From assembly GCA_024235675.1 (NCBI GenBank), contig JACKLZ010000001.1, positions 930,001-994,000 on the forward strand: a stretch of 64,000 bases of DNA. The letters are read 5' to 3'. This stretch comes from Zoogloeaceae bacterium (GTDB taxonomy: Bacteria > Pseudomonadota > Gammaproteobacteria > Burkholderiales > Rhodocyclaceae). The notes beneath the pieces were generated by a model. That model saw only the letters and a list, made by a program, of their open reading frames with translations. It ran no database searches and was not told the DNA's origin. Made by a program: the position numbers and the translations under genes. Below are positions 20,016 to 27,806 of the stretch, one piece after another; the stretch's first letter is position 1; the number at the start of each line of letters is the position of its first letter.

Positions 20016-20654
20016 TCAGGCGTCCAGCGACTTGAGCGACGGTGCGCCCGACGCGGCCGTGGCATGCGGCACCGGCGGCAAACCGCAGGCGTCGCGCAAA
20101 TGACGCATGGCACGCACGGCGGCGGCTGTCGCCGTCAGCCATTCAATTCGGGTGTCGTCGTCGGCCGCGTCGACTTCGCCATCGGCCCACGGCGCCATGG
20201 CGCGCTCGATCAAGCCCTCGAACGTCGCGGCATCATGACCGTCGAGATCATCGGCCCAGTCATCGGCCCAGAGGCTCAAACCGAGCTCAAAACCGGTCAT
20301 CCATTCATCCCCCAGGCGCGTGCCATCGGGGTCCTCGTCGCTGCCATAGAAGAACGGCGCCCAACCTTCGGGATCGCCCAGGGTTTCGACCAGTTCATCG
20401 TGATAGCGCAAGACCAGGGAGAGCACTTTCTGCACACCAGCGCCGCGCATGTCGACATCTGACTCCGACCACACCGACGGCAACCATTCGACCGGCTTCA
20501 AGGGCGTGGGCGCAACGATCACGCCTGCCAGATAGCCATCGAGCATTTCGAGACTCATGCAGTCGTCAGGCACCGAATCCGACGCGAGCAGCGCCTCAAA
20601 GGCGTCCATTTCCGATTCGCTCAGGCAAACAGCGTCCTGTTGCGTGGTATTCAT
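20016..20654 (-). CDS. UPF0149 / YecA-YgfB family protein
   Basis: A 212-residue acidic protein matching the YecA/YgfB (UPF0149) fold: ALLASDSVPDDCMSLEMLDG, YLAGVIVAPTPLKPVEWLP, and DEWMTGFELGLSLWADDW. Many family members end in a SEC-C zinc motif; this one does not, ending in an unstructured PVPHATAASGAPSLKSLDA tail. Molecular function is unknown. It is read in the same direction as trmB and dusC. Confidence 0.84.
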   Translation of the reverse strand: MNTTQQDAVCLSESEMDAFEALLASDSVPDDCMSLEMLDGYLAGVIVAPTPLKPVEWLPSVWSESDVDMRGAGVQKVLSLVLRYHDELVETLGDPEGWAPFFYGSDEDPDGTRLGDEWMTGFELGLSLWADDWADDLDGHDAATFEGLIERAMAPWADGEVDAADDDTRIEWLTATAAAVRAMRHLRDACGLPPVPHATAASGAPSLKSLDA

Positions 20655-20672
20655 GCGCCTCTCCTAGGATAT

Positions 20673-20690
20673 CGCCGGTGATCACCGGCG
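20673..20690. repeat. perfect 18-bp palindrome between trmB and the UPF0149 gene
   Basis: CGCCGGTGATCACCGGCG is fully self-complementary and lies 18 bases upstream of the UPF0149 start codon and 42 bases beyond the trmB stop. It could form a hairpin in the leader of the downstream gene or be a protein-binding dyad. Confidence 0.55.
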
Positions 20691-20732
20691 CCCGCCAGCA
20701 TGCCGCAAGACGACAGGCTCCGCAAGAACAAC

Positions 20733-21410
20733 TCAGCCCGGCGCATCCAGATCGACCACGGCGCGGTAAAGCGGCTGCCCCGAGTCGCGGTATTTGCGTT
20801 CGAACGGGGTCAGCGGCGTCTTGGCTTCAAAGCTCTCCCACGCCACCGGCCGGCCAATCAAGAGCCCCAGCGCGATCGCGTATTCCTGGATGTACACCTG
20901 CCAATTGGTGCGGCATTCAAGCACGCCCCCCAGGCGCGGCAGTGTAGGAAACACCGAATGCGCATGCCAGCGCCGCCCGAGATGGCCGATTTTTGGCCAC
21001 GGGTTGGGGTACAAAACGTAATGCCTGGCCAGTCGCAAACCCGCCTGTTCCATCAAACGCCAGAAGTCCAGCAGATCGGCGCGCACCAGCACCATGTTCT
21101 TCGGCATCAATGCGTCCGGGTAGGGCTTGCGCCGCGCCAGTCGGTCCGCGGACTGATCGACCCCGATCACCCAATGATCCGGATGCGCACGGGCCAGCGC
21201 GATGGTGCTGTGCGCCACACCGCAGCCCGCATCGAGAATCAAGGGCGCTGCCTGGTCCCAGCCAGACATGGCCACATCGAAAGCGGCGCGGTTGTACTGC
21301 GCGAATGGCTTGGCGAAAGGCCGGTCGCGGTGACGCTCGACCTGACGAATCAGATCGCCGTGCACCGCATCCTGTGCGCTGGTCGGAATTCGGGAATTGG
21401 CGTAACTCAT
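20733..21410 (-). CDS. trmB: tRNA (guanine-N7)-methyltransferase-type SAM methyltransferase (TrmB family)
   Basis: TrmB makes m7G at position 46 of tRNA. The 225-residue product has the SAM-binding motif ILDAGCGVAHSTIALARAHP, the catalytic region RHYVLYPNPWPKIGHLGRRW, and the ending FERKYRDSGQPLYRAV, which corresponds to the TrmB substrate loop (TKFE-like). The classic TrmB segment D-P-W-P-K-K-R-H is altered to NPWPKIGHLGRRW, so this may be a divergent paralogue; many betaproteobacteria carry a second such gene. It overlaps nothing and follows dusC by 9 bases, hence probably one tRNA-modification transcript. Confidence 0.75.
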   Translation of the reverse strand: MSYANSRIPTSAQDAVHGDLIRQVERHRDRPFAKPFAQYNRAAFDVAMSGWDQAAPLILDAGCGVAHSTIALARAHPDHWVIGVDQSADRLARRKPYPDALMPKNMVLVRADLLDFWRLMEQAGLRLARHYVLYPNPWPKIGHLGRRWHAHSVFPTLPRLGGVLECRTNWQVYIQEYAIALGLLIGRPVAWESFEAKTPLTPFERKYRDSGQPLYRAVVDLDAPG

Positions 21411-21419
21411 GGTGTGGGC

Positions 21420-22400
21420 CTATGCAGCGCGAGCAAGACTATCCGCGCCGGCAGCCGCCAGCACCGCATCGATCGCATGAATATCGTTCAGGGGGCGCAA
21501 AGTCTGGCAAAGCGCATCCGCCTGGTCAAAACGCCGACTCAAAAAAACCAGCCACTGCTTGAGCCGACCTGGGGCATGACGCGCTGCCAGCTTGCCTCGC
21601 ACGCGCGCCCAAAAGAAAGCAATCGCCGGCAGAAGCTCGGCCCAATCGGCATCGCGCGGGTCCGCCGCCTCGCGAATCAAGCCGGCACGAATATCACGGG
21701 CCAGAAAGGGATCGGCCACCGCCCCGCGGCCCAGCATCACATCCGCCACGCCGCTTTCCTGCCGGCAGCGCTGCCAATCCGCAACCGACCACACCTCGCC
21801 ATTGGCCACCACCGGCACCGTGACATGCTCAGCAATACGCCCAACCCAGACCCAATGCGCCGGTGGCCGATAGCCCTCAAGCTTGGTTCTGGCGTGAACC
21901 ACAATCCGCTCGACACCCGCCTCGGCCAGGGCCTCGGCACACGCCAGGGTCAGACCGGTATCACGCACACCAAGGCGCATCTTCGCCGTCAGCTTCGGGC
22001 CACCAATGGGCATCACCGCCCGCACGGCCGCCGCCACGGCATGCACGGTTTCGGGTTCGTCAAGCAACACAGCGCCGCCGCGATGACGATTCACCAATGG
22101 CGCCGGACAACCGAAATTCAAATCAATGCCCGCAGGCGACCACTGCACCGCGCGCGCCGCATTGCGTGCCATCAAATCGGGATCAGAGCCCATCAACTGC
22201 AACTGCACCGGCGTCCCCGCGGCGGTCCGTCCGCCCTGCGCCAACTCGGGGCTGATGCGGAAGAAGCTGCGTTGCGGCAGCACCGTCGCCGAGATGCGCA
22301 CAAACTCGCTCACCGCCTGGTCGTAAGAGGACAACCGGGTGAGCACATCGCGCAGCACCTCGTCAGCCAAACCTTCCATCGGCGCCAGCAAAAGCTTCAC
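21420..22400 (-). CDS. dusC: tRNA-dihydrouridine(16) synthase DusC
   Basis: DusC is an FMN enzyme that reduces uridine to dihydrouridine in the tRNA D-loop. The 326-residue protein opens with VKLLLAPMEGLAD, keeps QLMGSDPDLMARNA, the proton-donating Cys in GIDLNFGCPAP, TAKMRLGVRD, RIVVHARTKLEGYRPPAHW and the FMN-binding PVVANGEVWS. The GTG at 22400 is preceded by GGAG and gives the usual N-terminus; an in-frame GTG at 22415 is less likely. It faces arsC with a short gap and is followed by trmB, another tRNA modification gene. Confidence 0.92.
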   Translation of the reverse strand: MKLLLAPMEGLADEVLRDVLTRLSSYDQAVSEFVRISATVLPQRSFFRISPELAQGGRTAAGTPVQLQLMGSDPDLMARNAARAVQWSPAGIDLNFGCPAPLVNRHRGGAVLLDEPETVHAVAAAVRAVMPIGGPKLTAKMRLGVRDTGLTLACAEALAEAGVERIVVHARTKLEGYRPPAHWVWVGRIAEHVTVPVVANGEVWSVADWQRCRQESGVADVMLGRGAVADPFLARDIRAGLIREAADPRDADWAELLPAIAFFWARVRGKLAARHAPGRLKQWLVFLSRRFDQADALCQTLRPLNDIHAIDAVLAAAGADSLARAA

Positions 22401-22454
22401 GTCACGCTCCAACACAGTAGACTCATGGGTCTTTCTCTCAGAAAACCGTCAGAC

Positions 22455-22808
22455 ATGTCCGACTCAATTACCCTGTTCCACAATCCGCGCTGCTCCAAAA
22501 GTCGCGCCGCTCTTAGCTTGCTGCAGGAAGCTGGCGCTGACGTTAACGTGGTGCTTTACCTTGATACGCCGCCCAGTCGCGACACCCTGGCGCGCGTCGT
22601 TGCGCAACTGGGCATCACGCCCGACGCCCTGATCCGCCGAGGCGAAGAGATCTTCAAGACCGAGTATCAGGGCAAAACTCTGGGCGCAGACGCGGCGCTG
22701 GACGCACTGGCAACCCACCCGAAACTGATCGAGCGCCCCATCGCAATTCGTGGAACGCGCGCAGTGATTGGCCGTCCGCCGGAGAAGGTGCTCGAACTGC
22801 TCGACTGA
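22455..22808 (+). CDS. arsC: glutaredoxin-coupled arsenate reductase (ArsC family)
   Basis: The 117-residue protein reduces arsenate to arsenite. It has the catalytic Cys in LFHNPRCSKSRAALSLL (residue about 13) and the C-terminal arginines that bind arsenate (LIERPIAIRGTRAVIGRP). This keeps it apart from the Spx/YffB proteins, which lack that full set. No arsR, arsB or acr3 is adjacent, so it is an isolated arsenic gene; it may connect functionally to the ArsS-like cluster 26 kb away. The start at 22455 is the standard MSDSITLFHNP opening. Confidence 0.85.
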   Translation: MSDSITLFHNPRCSKSRAALSLLQEAGADVNVVLYLDTPPSRDTLARVVAQLGITPDALIRRGEEIFKTEYQGKTLGADAALDALATHPKLIERPIAIRGTRAVIGRPPEKVLELLD

Positions 22809-22856
22809 GTCTGACGAATTCTAACCTGACAAGCGCACCGCAAACGCCGCACCTTC

Positions 22857-22885
22857 TTGATTTTCATGGAATGATCAAGGATAAT
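22857..22885 (+). promoter_or_regulatory. sigma-70 promoter of rpmE
   Basis: TTGATT (22857-22862) and GATAAT (22880-22885) are separated by exactly 17 bases, 62 bases upstream of the rpmE start. This is one of the best promoter matches in the window, as expected for a ribosomal protein gene. Confidence 0.75.
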
Positions 22886-22903
22886 GCTCGGCTTTACAGC
22901 CTA

Positions 22904-22924
22904 GGGCGGTCACAATCGCCGCCC
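22904..22924 (+). promoter_or_regulatory. stem-loop in the rpmE leader
   Basis: GGGCGG (22904-22909) pairs with CCGCCC (22919-22924) around a 9-base loop, between the promoter and the ATG. L31 leaders in other bacteria carry autoregulatory structures; whether this is one is inference. Confidence 0.4.
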
Positions 22925-22947
22925 GCGAACCAGACGAGACGAACGCC

Positions 22948-23166
22948 ATGAAAGCGGACATCCACCCGAAGTACCAAGACATCACCATCAACTGCAGCTG
23001 CGGCAACTCCTTCGTGACCCGCTCGACCTCTGGCAAAGAAGCCATGACGATCGAAGTGTGTTCCGAGTGCCACCCGTTCTACACCGGCAAGCAGAAGATC
23101 GTCGACACCGCCGGCCGCGTCGAGCGCTTCCGTCAGAAATTCGGCACCGTTCAGCGTCTGGGTTAA
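22948..23166 (+). CDS. rpmE: 50S ribosomal protein L31
   Basis: The 72-residue protein is the zinc-binding (C+) form of L31: MKADIHPKYQDITINCSCGN and VCSECHPFYTGKQKIVDTAG supply the CxC and CxxC ligands. L31 sits at the bridge between the ribosomal subunits. It has its own strong promoter and a strong terminator, so it is a single-gene transcript. The zinc-free paralogue (rpmE2) is not in this window. Confidence 0.97.
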   Translation: MKADIHPKYQDITINCSCGNSFVTRSTSGKEAMTIEVCSECHPFYTGKQKIVDTAGRVERFRQKFGTVQRLG

Positions 23167-23188
23167 TTTCGCCCTGCGCGGATTTTCG

Positions 23189-23226
23189 CCAACAAAAAAG
23201 GCAGCTCCGGCTGCCTTTTTTGTTGG
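23189..23226. terminator. strong terminator after rpmE
   Basis: CCAACAAAAAAGGCAGC (23189-23205) and GCTGCCTTTTTTGTTGG (23210-23226) form a perfect 17-bp stem with a 4-base loop. A T-run lies within the right arm, and an A-run in the left arm makes it look bidirectional, though only rpmE clearly needs it. Confidence 0.93.
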
Positions 23227-23305
23227 CCATTCAGACCGCCCGGCGCGCCAGGAAACACGCTCTGGCGTAAAATTCGCACGCCACTACGGCAACTAACCGC
23301 CCCGG

Positions 23306-24895
23306 ATGACAACACGCCCTGATCCCTTCGCCCCAACGCTAGCACCACCGCCCCCCGCAATCCTGATCGGGATTCTGCTGGCGGTGTACCTGTTGGCTGG
23401 TCTTACCGGCCACGCCCCCTGGCGCGGCGACGACGGTCGATTTTTCGGGCCGATTCTCGGCATGGTGCGTGACGGACACTGGCTCGTACCGCACTTGGCC
23501 GGCGAGCCCTTTCTGGATTTCGGTCCGCTCTACTACTGGATCGCAGCATCGCTCGCCACCGCGCTCGGCGCGATACTGCCGCTGCATGACGCTGCCCGCC
23601 TGGCCAGCGGATTGCTCACCGCAATCGCCCTGCTTCTGACCGCCGACGCTGCGCGCCGCCTGCACGGCGAACGCACCCATGCCCCGGCGATGCTCATGCT
23701 GATCGCGAGTCTGGGACTGGTGGTCCACGCCCACGAAACCCAGCCCATACTCGCCGTCATGGCAGCCCAGGCGATTACCTTCTGGGGCATGGCCGTGGCC
23801 ATGAAACATGCCAACAAAGGCGCTCTGATTGCCGGCCTGGGTGTCGGCCTGGCCTGCCTGGCCAACGGCTTGAATGCCCTGCTGATGACGGCACCGCTAC
23901 TGCTTTTACTGCCGTCCATGGCCGCCCGCGTCATCGGCGCCGTTGCCGCGACCGGCATCGCCGGACTATGGCTGGTGCCTCTGGCCGCGTCTGCGCCCGA
24001 AGCGCTCACCGAATGGTGGGCCATCAGCCTGGCGTCGTCCATGCCGCACGCGGGTAAATTCAGCGACACAGCCGAACTCTTCGGACTGCTTGGCTGGTTC
24101 ATCTGGCCGATGTGGCCGATTGCCGGCTGGGCGCTGTGGCGCGAGCGTCGGCACCTGGGCAGCCGCGCTTGGCGGATCATCTGCACCGGCGCTGTTCTCG
24201 CATTGCTGGTCACCAGCCTGACCGGCACGCTACGCCCCGCCAGTTTCCTGCCCCTGCTGCTGCCTATTGCCCTGATCGCCGCCGCCGGAGTCACCACCTT
24301 GCGCCGCGGCGCAGCCAATGCGTTCGACTGGTTTGGCGGCATGACCTTTGCCGCCTTCGCACTATTGTTGTGGATCGCGTGGAGCGCCCTGGCCTTTCAT
24401 TGGCCACCCGGGCTCGGCCGGCATTTTGCCAAAGTGACGCCGGCTTTCACGCTCGACAGCCTGCTGTGGCCAGCGGTGCTGGGGTTTGGGCTTTGCGCCG
24501 TCTGGACCTGGCTGGTCGCCACGACCAAGCGCAGCCCGTATCGCGGCGCCCAGAACTCCGCGCTTGGCATGACCATGCTGTGGTGTCTGGCAGTGATTCT
24601 GCTGCAACCCTGGTTTGACTACAGCAAGAGCCACGATCCGGCCGTGATGTCCTTGCGTGAAGCGCTCAAGGATCAACCCGCGGGCTGCCTCTCCGGCCTC
24701 GGCCTGTCGCAGAGCCAGCTGGTCAGCCTGGACTATCGTGCCGGCATCCGTCCCCACCCGATTGCAGACAAAACCTGCCCATTGCTGCTCATTACCGGCA
24801 CCGAAGTGCGCGACATGGGCGAACCGCTGTGGCGCTACGAGCGCGGCGGCGGCAGTCGCAAGGAAGTCCTGAGCCTGTACCCCCGGGGCGAGTAA
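23306..24895 (+). CDS. GT39/ArnT-like polytopic glycosyltransferase
   Basis: A 529-residue inner-membrane protein with about eleven hydrophobic helices in the first 410 residues and a soluble C-terminal tail. The first periplasmic loop contains GHAPWRGDDGRFFGPILGMV and FLDFGPLYYWIA, which match the dolichyl-phosphate-mannose/ArnT-like (GT39/GT83) pattern: an acidic pair, then PPLYYW-like. Such enzymes transfer a sugar from an undecaprenyl carrier to a periplasmic acceptor such as lipid A. The acceptor here is unknown. It stands alone between rpmE and orn. Confidence 0.78.
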   Translation: MTTRPDPFAPTLAPPPPAILIGILLAVYLLAGLTGHAPWRGDDGRFFGPILGMVRDGHWLVPHLAGEPFLDFGPLYYWIAASLATALGAILPLHDAARLASGLLTAIALLLTADAARRLHGERTHAPAMLMLIASLGLVVHAHETQPILAVMAAQAITFWGMAVAMKHANKGALIAGLGVGLACLANGLNALLMTAPLLLLLPSMAARVIGAVAATGIAGLWLVPLAASAPEALTEWWAISLASSMPHAGKFSDTAELFGLLGWFIWPMWPIAGWALWRERRHLGSRAWRIICTGAVLALLVTSLTGTLRPASFLPLLLPIALIAAAGVTTLRRGAANAFDWFGGMTFAAFALLLWIAWSALAFHWPPGLGRHFAKVTPAFTLDSLLWPAVLGFGLCAVWTWLVATTKRSPYRGAQNSALGMTMLWCLAVILLQPWFDYSKSHDPAVMSLREALKDQPAGCLSGLGLSQSQLVSLDYRAGIRPHPIADKTCPLLLITGTEVRDMGEPLWRYERGGGSRKEVLSLYPRGE

Positions 24896-24935
24896 CGCGG
24901 GCCGCCTCGCGCGGCCCCGACTCAACCCGACAAAT

Positions 24936-25487
24936 TCATTCCGGCAAGCGCAAGAAGTTCGCCCGGTAGTGCTTCAGCTCTTCAATGGATTCATAGATAT
25001 CGGCCAGCGCCTCGTGCTTGCCCTTCTTCTGAACCCCCTTATGCACTTCGGGGTGCCACCGCTTGGCCAGCTCCTTGAGCGTTGACACATCGAGGTTCCG
25101 GTAATGAAACCACGCCTCGAGCCTGGGCATATGCCGGGCCAGAAAGCGGCGATCCTGGCAAATCGAATTGCCCGCCATCGGCGACGCGCGCTCTGGCACA
25201 TGCTCGGCCAGAAATGCCAGCATCTGCGCTTCAACCGCCGCTTCATCCAGCGATGAGGCGCGCACCCGCGCCGTCAGACCGGATTGACCATGCGTACGGG
25301 TGTTCCATTCATCCATGCCGTTCAGTACGTCATCAGATTGATGGACGGCCAGCACCGGCGCCTCAGCCACCGTTTCGAGCTGACTGTTGGTGACTACAAT
25401 CGCCACCTCGATAATGCGATCCGTATCGGGCTCGAGTCCGGTCATCTCCATGTCGATCCAGATCAGGTAGGTAGAATCCTGTGCCAT
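24936..25487 (-). CDS. orn: oligoribonuclease
   Basis: Orn degrades di- to pentaribonucleotides, including pGpG from c-di-GMP breakdown. The 183-residue protein has all DEDDh exonuclease positions: WIDMEMTGLEPDTDRIIEVA (Asp, Glu), the Asp in SICQDRRFLARHMP, and the final His-x(4)-Asp in KGKHEALADIYESI. It is divergent from the M48 protease gene with a gap of 93 bases. Orn is usually the only enzyme of its kind in proteobacteria, and the HD-GYP protein in this window would supply its substrate. Confidence 0.96.
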   Translation of the reverse strand: MAQDSTYLIWIDMEMTGLEPDTDRIIEVAIVVTNSQLETVAEAPVLAVHQSDDVLNGMDEWNTRTHGQSGLTARVRASSLDEAAVEAQMLAFLAEHVPERASPMAGNSICQDRRFLARHMPRLEAWFHYRNLDVSTLKELAKRWHPEVHKGVQKKGKHEALADIYESIEELKHYRANFLRLPE

Positions 25488-25580
25488 AATTTTGCCAAAA
25501 GCCGTTGATAATCGCGCATTGTGTCATAGTTCGTGCGCCTTCCGGCCCGCCTGCCGCCCTCTCCCAATTCCAGACAGCGC

Positions 25581-26834
25581 ATGACCGACACCCTGTTCTC
25601 CAGCCTGTTTCTTGCCGTCCTTGTGGCGACCGCCGCATTCAAACTCTGGCTCGGCTATCGCCACCAAAAACACGTCGCCCAACATCGCAGCGAGGTGCCG
25701 CGGGAATTCGCCCAGCAAATCTCGCTTGGCGCACATCACAAGGCGGCCGACTACACTCTGGCCCGCCTGGGGCTCGGTCGCATTGACCTGCTGATCAACG
25801 CCGCCTGGGTGCTTATTCTGACGCTCGGCGGTGGCCTGCAATGGTTGCACACGACCTGGGCCGGCGTGTTCACCGAGGGCTCGCTCCTCCATGGCACGGC
25901 ATTCCTCGCGTCGATCGGCGTGCTTGGCGCGCTCATCGACCTGCCCCTGACGCTGTATCGCACCTTCGTCACCGAAGCACGCTTCGGCTTCAACAAAATC
26001 ACGCCGGCGCTATTTATCGCAGACACGGCCAAAAGCACAGCCTTGGCCGCGCTGATCGGTCTGCCCGTTGTCGCTGCCGTGCTGTGGTTGATGACCGCCA
26101 TGGGCGCGCACTGGTGGTGGGCCGTGTGGCTGTTCTGGCTGGGCTTCAATCTGCTGGTGCTGCTCGTCTGGCCGACCTTCATCGCGCCCTTGTTCAACCG
26201 CTTCACGCCCCTAGAAGACGAGCGGATGCGCGGTCGCATCGACGCGCTGCTGGCCCGCTGCGGATTTCGCAGCAACGGCTTGTTCGTGATGGACGGCTCG
26301 CGTCGCTCCGCCCACGGCAACGCCTATTTCACCGGCTTCGGCCAGAGCAAACGGATCGTGTTCTTCGACACCTTGCTCAACACCCTTGAGCCCATTGAGG
26401 TCGAAGCCGTACTGGCGCACGAACTGGGACACTTCAAACATCGCCATGTCACCAAGCGCCTGGTGCTGATGTCCGCCATGATGCTGGGCCTGCTGTGGCT
26501 GTTATCAGCATTGATCGCGGCCCCGTGGTTCTTTGCCGGTCTGGGCGTAACGGCGCAAAGCACCGCCATGGCCCTGGCGCTGTTCATGATCGCCCTGCCC
26601 GTCTTCAGCTTCCCCTTCTCGCCCTTGATGAGCGCCTGGTCGCGCAAGCACGAGTTTGAAGCCGACCGCTACGCCACCCAGCAATCGAGTGGCGAAGCGC
26701 TGGTCAGCGCGCTGGTCAAGCTCTACCGGGACAACGCCAGCACGCTGACACCCGACCCGCTCTATTCACGCATTTACGACTCCCACCCCCCGGCCAGCAT
26801 CCGCATTGCCCACCTTCAGGGAAAAACGCTTTGA
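25581..26834 (+). CDS. M48-family zinc metalloprotease (Ste24/CAAX protease type)
   Basis: The 417-residue membrane protease has the zinc motif in VEAVLAHELGHFKHRH (residues about 275-290) and a third ligand Glu in KHEFEADRYA (about residue 358). Roughly seven hydrophobic helices surround it, and the N-terminal M48_N region (VTEARFGFNKITPALFIAD) is typical of eukaryotic-like Ste24. Bacterial homologues have an unclear role, possibly membrane protein quality control. rsgA follows after 10 bases, so the two are probably co-transcribed, an arrangement seen in related bacteria. The ATG at 25581 gives the normal N-terminal helix. Confidence 0.9.
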   Translation: MTDTLFSSLFLAVLVATAAFKLWLGYRHQKHVAQHRSEVPREFAQQISLGAHHKAADYTLARLGLGRIDLLINAAWVLILTLGGGLQWLHTTWAGVFTEGSLLHGTAFLASIGVLGALIDLPLTLYRTFVTEARFGFNKITPALFIADTAKSTALAALIGLPVVAAVLWLMTAMGAHWWWAVWLFWLGFNLLVLLVWPTFIAPLFNRFTPLEDERMRGRIDALLARCGFRSNGLFVMDGSRRSAHGNAYFTGFGQSKRIVFFDTLLNTLEPIEVEAVLAHELGHFKHRHVTKRLVLMSAMMLGLLWLLSALIAAPWFFAGLGVTAQSTAMALALFMIALPVFSFPFSPLMSAWSRKHEFEADRYATQQSSGEALVSALVKLYRDNASTLTPDPLYSRIYDSHPPASIRIAHLQGKTL

Positions 26835-26844
26835 GAAACACCCG

Positions 26845-27735
26845 ATGAACCAGGGCACCATCGTCGCCTCCTTCGGCCGTCAGTTCGAAGTCCTCGACAC
26901 ACACGGCGAACGCTGGCTATGCGTCACCCGGGGCAAGCGAATCGATTTCGCCTGTGGCGACAAGGTCGAGTTCAATGCGACCAGCGCCGGCCATGGCGTC
27001 ATCCAGAAAAACGAAGCGCGCCAGAGCCTGCTTCACCGCTCCGATGCCTTTCGCCAAAAACTCCTGGCCGCCAACGTCAGTCAGATTCTGATCGTCGTCG
27101 CCACCGAGCCCAGCTTCAGCGACGAACTCATTTCCCGCTGCCTGTGCGCGGCGGAGCACCAGAGTTTGAAGGCGCGAATCGTCCTGAACAAAGCCGACGT
27201 TACCGCGGGCCTGGACGACGCACGCCGCCGCCTGGCCATGTTCACCGCCCTTGGCTACGAACTGATCGAACTGTCAGCCATGCACGACGTCAGCGCGCTG
27301 GCGGCGGTCCTGAGCGGCGAGACCAGCGTACTGGTCGGGCAGTCCGGCATGGGCAAGTCCACGCTCACCAACGCGCTCATCCCCGACGCCAACGCCGCCA
27401 CGCGCGAAATTTCCGCAGCACTGGATACCGGCAAGCACACCACCACGACCACCCGGCTCTATGCCCTGCCCGGCGGCGGCGCGCTCATCGACAGCCCCGG
27501 CTTGCAGGCCTTCGGTCTGGCCCACCTGACCGAGGACGATCTGCTCGCCGGCTTCTGTGAGTTCGCCCCCTTGCTCGGCAAGTGCCGGTTCCGCAATTGC
27601 AAACACGATGCCGAGCCGGGCTGCGCATTGCTCACCGCGGTCGAAGAAGGGGTCATCTCGGCGCGTCGTTTCTCGCACTACCGGCTGCTTCACAACGAGA
27701 TTCACCACGCAAAACGGCTTTCGCAAGGCTGGTAG
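26845..27735 (+). CDS. rsgA: ribosome small subunit-dependent GTPase A
   Basis: RsgA is a circularly permuted GTPase that checks 30S subunit maturation. The 296-residue protein shows an OB-fold (residues 1-70), then G4 (LNKAD), G1 (GQSGMGKSTLTNAL), the switch region TGKHTTTTTRLY, G3 (DSPG), and a C-terminal zinc knuckle with CRFRNCKHDAEPGC. G4 before G1 is the permutation hallmark. It follows the M48 protease by 10 bases and ends just before a good terminator. Confidence 0.96.
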   Translation: MNQGTIVASFGRQFEVLDTHGERWLCVTRGKRIDFACGDKVEFNATSAGHGVIQKNEARQSLLHRSDAFRQKLLAANVSQILIVVATEPSFSDELISRCLCAAEHQSLKARIVLNKADVTAGLDDARRRLAMFTALGYELIELSAMHDVSALAAVLSGETSVLVGQSGMGKSTLTNALIPDANAATREISAALDTGKHTTTTTRLYALPGGGALIDSPGLQAFGLAHLTEDDLLAGFCEFAPLLGKCRFRNCKHDAEPGCALLTAVEEGVISARRFSHYRLLHNEIHHAKRLSQGW

Positions 27736-27762
27736 TTGAAGCCCTGCGCGATCAAGACGTAA

Positions 27763-27788
27763 AAAAACCCCGCCGAAGCGGGGTTTTT
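27763..27788. terminator. bidirectional terminator between rsgA and the thiolase gene
   Basis: AAAAACCCCGC (27763-27773) and GCGGGGTTTTT (27778-27788) form an 11-bp stem with a CGAA tetraloop. Both strands end in T-runs, fitting the convergent genes on either side. Confidence 0.93.
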
Positions 27789-27806
27789 CTTGATGCCTGG
27801 AACCAA

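Noticed and set aside
20700..22452. A long forward open frame across trmB and dusC, running in frame into arsC
   Set aside because: The upstream part is antisense to two well-recognised enzymes and has low-complexity composition; only the 22455 start gives a real protein (ArsC).
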